A stretch of DNA of 64,000 nt from Eutrigla gurnardus (Eukaryota > Chordata > Actinopteri > Perciformes > Triglidae), in the NCBI GenBank assembly GCA_963514095.1, contig OY741271.1, forward strand, positions 1,829,520-1,893,519. Reading direction: 5' to 3'. The notes beneath the pieces were generated by a model. It made no database searches, had not been told where the DNA came from, and saw nothing but the letters and a program-made list of their open reading frames with translations. The position numbers and the translations under genes were made by a program. Positions 63,802 to 64,000 of this stretch are shown here, piece by piece (the stretch's first letter is position 1; each line of letters opens with the position of its first letter).

Positions 63802-64000
63802 GAACATTGATTGTTGTCTTCCTTATATTACAAACGCATAACATCCTCACGGATTCTTGCGCCCTGTTGATACCCCTCCAGTCGGGCAGGGGGCCGTGGC
63901 TCGGGGTCATCGATAGATTTGCGCTCTCCAAGCTCCACGACTGAGCGCGCACGAGCGTGCCACTCATTATAGCGCATTTCCTCTGCGCTCTGGTGGTTTA
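63802..64000. other. window edge, unassigned
   Basis: Interior of the Harbinger-like element. Nothing further recognised before the window ends. Confidence 0.3.

Larger units (their letters stand above)
62909..64000 (+). mobile_element. second Harbinger-like element, left part
   Basis: Starts GGGGCCTCATTTATAAAACT, a common teleost transposon end, with a second TTTATAAAACTGTGCGCACG module 94 bp in. It contains a Myb-like accessory gene remnant. The right end lies beyond the window. It interrupts the BEL/Pao gag. Confidence 0.5.

Overview
This looks like a repeat-dense, gene-poor stretch of a ray-finned fish genome. The evidence is the mixture of L2/Maui-like and Tx1-type LINEs, Tc1/mariner, hAT, EnSpm/CACTA, PIF/Harbinger-like, ISL2EU, Kolobok/T2-like and Sola-like DNA transposons, a tRNA-derived SINE with a teleost-style tail, and a BEL/Pao gag. 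Coding pieces have spliced eukaryotic exons with GT/AG borders. I found no host gene I can name. Almost every recognisable coding segment belongs to a mobile element, and almost all are broken.

Layout. 1-1012: 3' end of an L2 LINE. 1095-5375: an ISL2EU-type transposon with a THAP transposase (+) and remains of a convergent SWIM-type second gene (-). 5376-9930: LINE scraps, a 930-bp Kolobok/T2-like foldback MITE and other MITE ends. 9935-13981: a Sola-like transposon whose transposase lost its catalytic core. 13990-18532: a hAT derivative carrying a BED-finger remnant, beside a Tx1-type LINE that is itself split by a 1-kb MITE. 18600-22264: two decayed minus-strand genes of a C2H2/SAMD3-like repeat family. 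22354-25330: a T2-like MITE and a Harbinger-like element with a Myb-like remnant. 25384-33338: a Tc1 transposon cut by an L2 and a Tx1-type LINE; target duplications are visible for both. 33461-35146: MITEs. 35147-41382: a LINE cut by a 5.3-kb EnSpm/CACTA element. 41383-48915: mostly unassigned sequence. 48917-58572: a six-level nest (Tc1/mariner > solo LTR > Tc1/mariner > LINE tail > MITE > hAT). 58998-64000: SINE, LINE fragment, BEL/Pao gag and the left part of a second Harbinger-like element.

How the genes relate. In EnSpm, a minus-strand transposase and a fully open five-exon plus-strand accessory gene diverge from one 285-bp intergenic region. In ISL2EU, transposase and SWIM gene converge. 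In both Harbinger-like elements a Myb-like accessory protein survives and no transposase was recognised. Two facts stand out. The EnSpm accessory gene is the only multi-exon gene here without a lesion. The Tc1 transposase frame is uninterrupted once its two LINE insertions are set aside.

Limits: families were assigned by eye from motifs, terminal repeats and target-site duplications. No database search was run, and element ages and clade names should be read as provisional.
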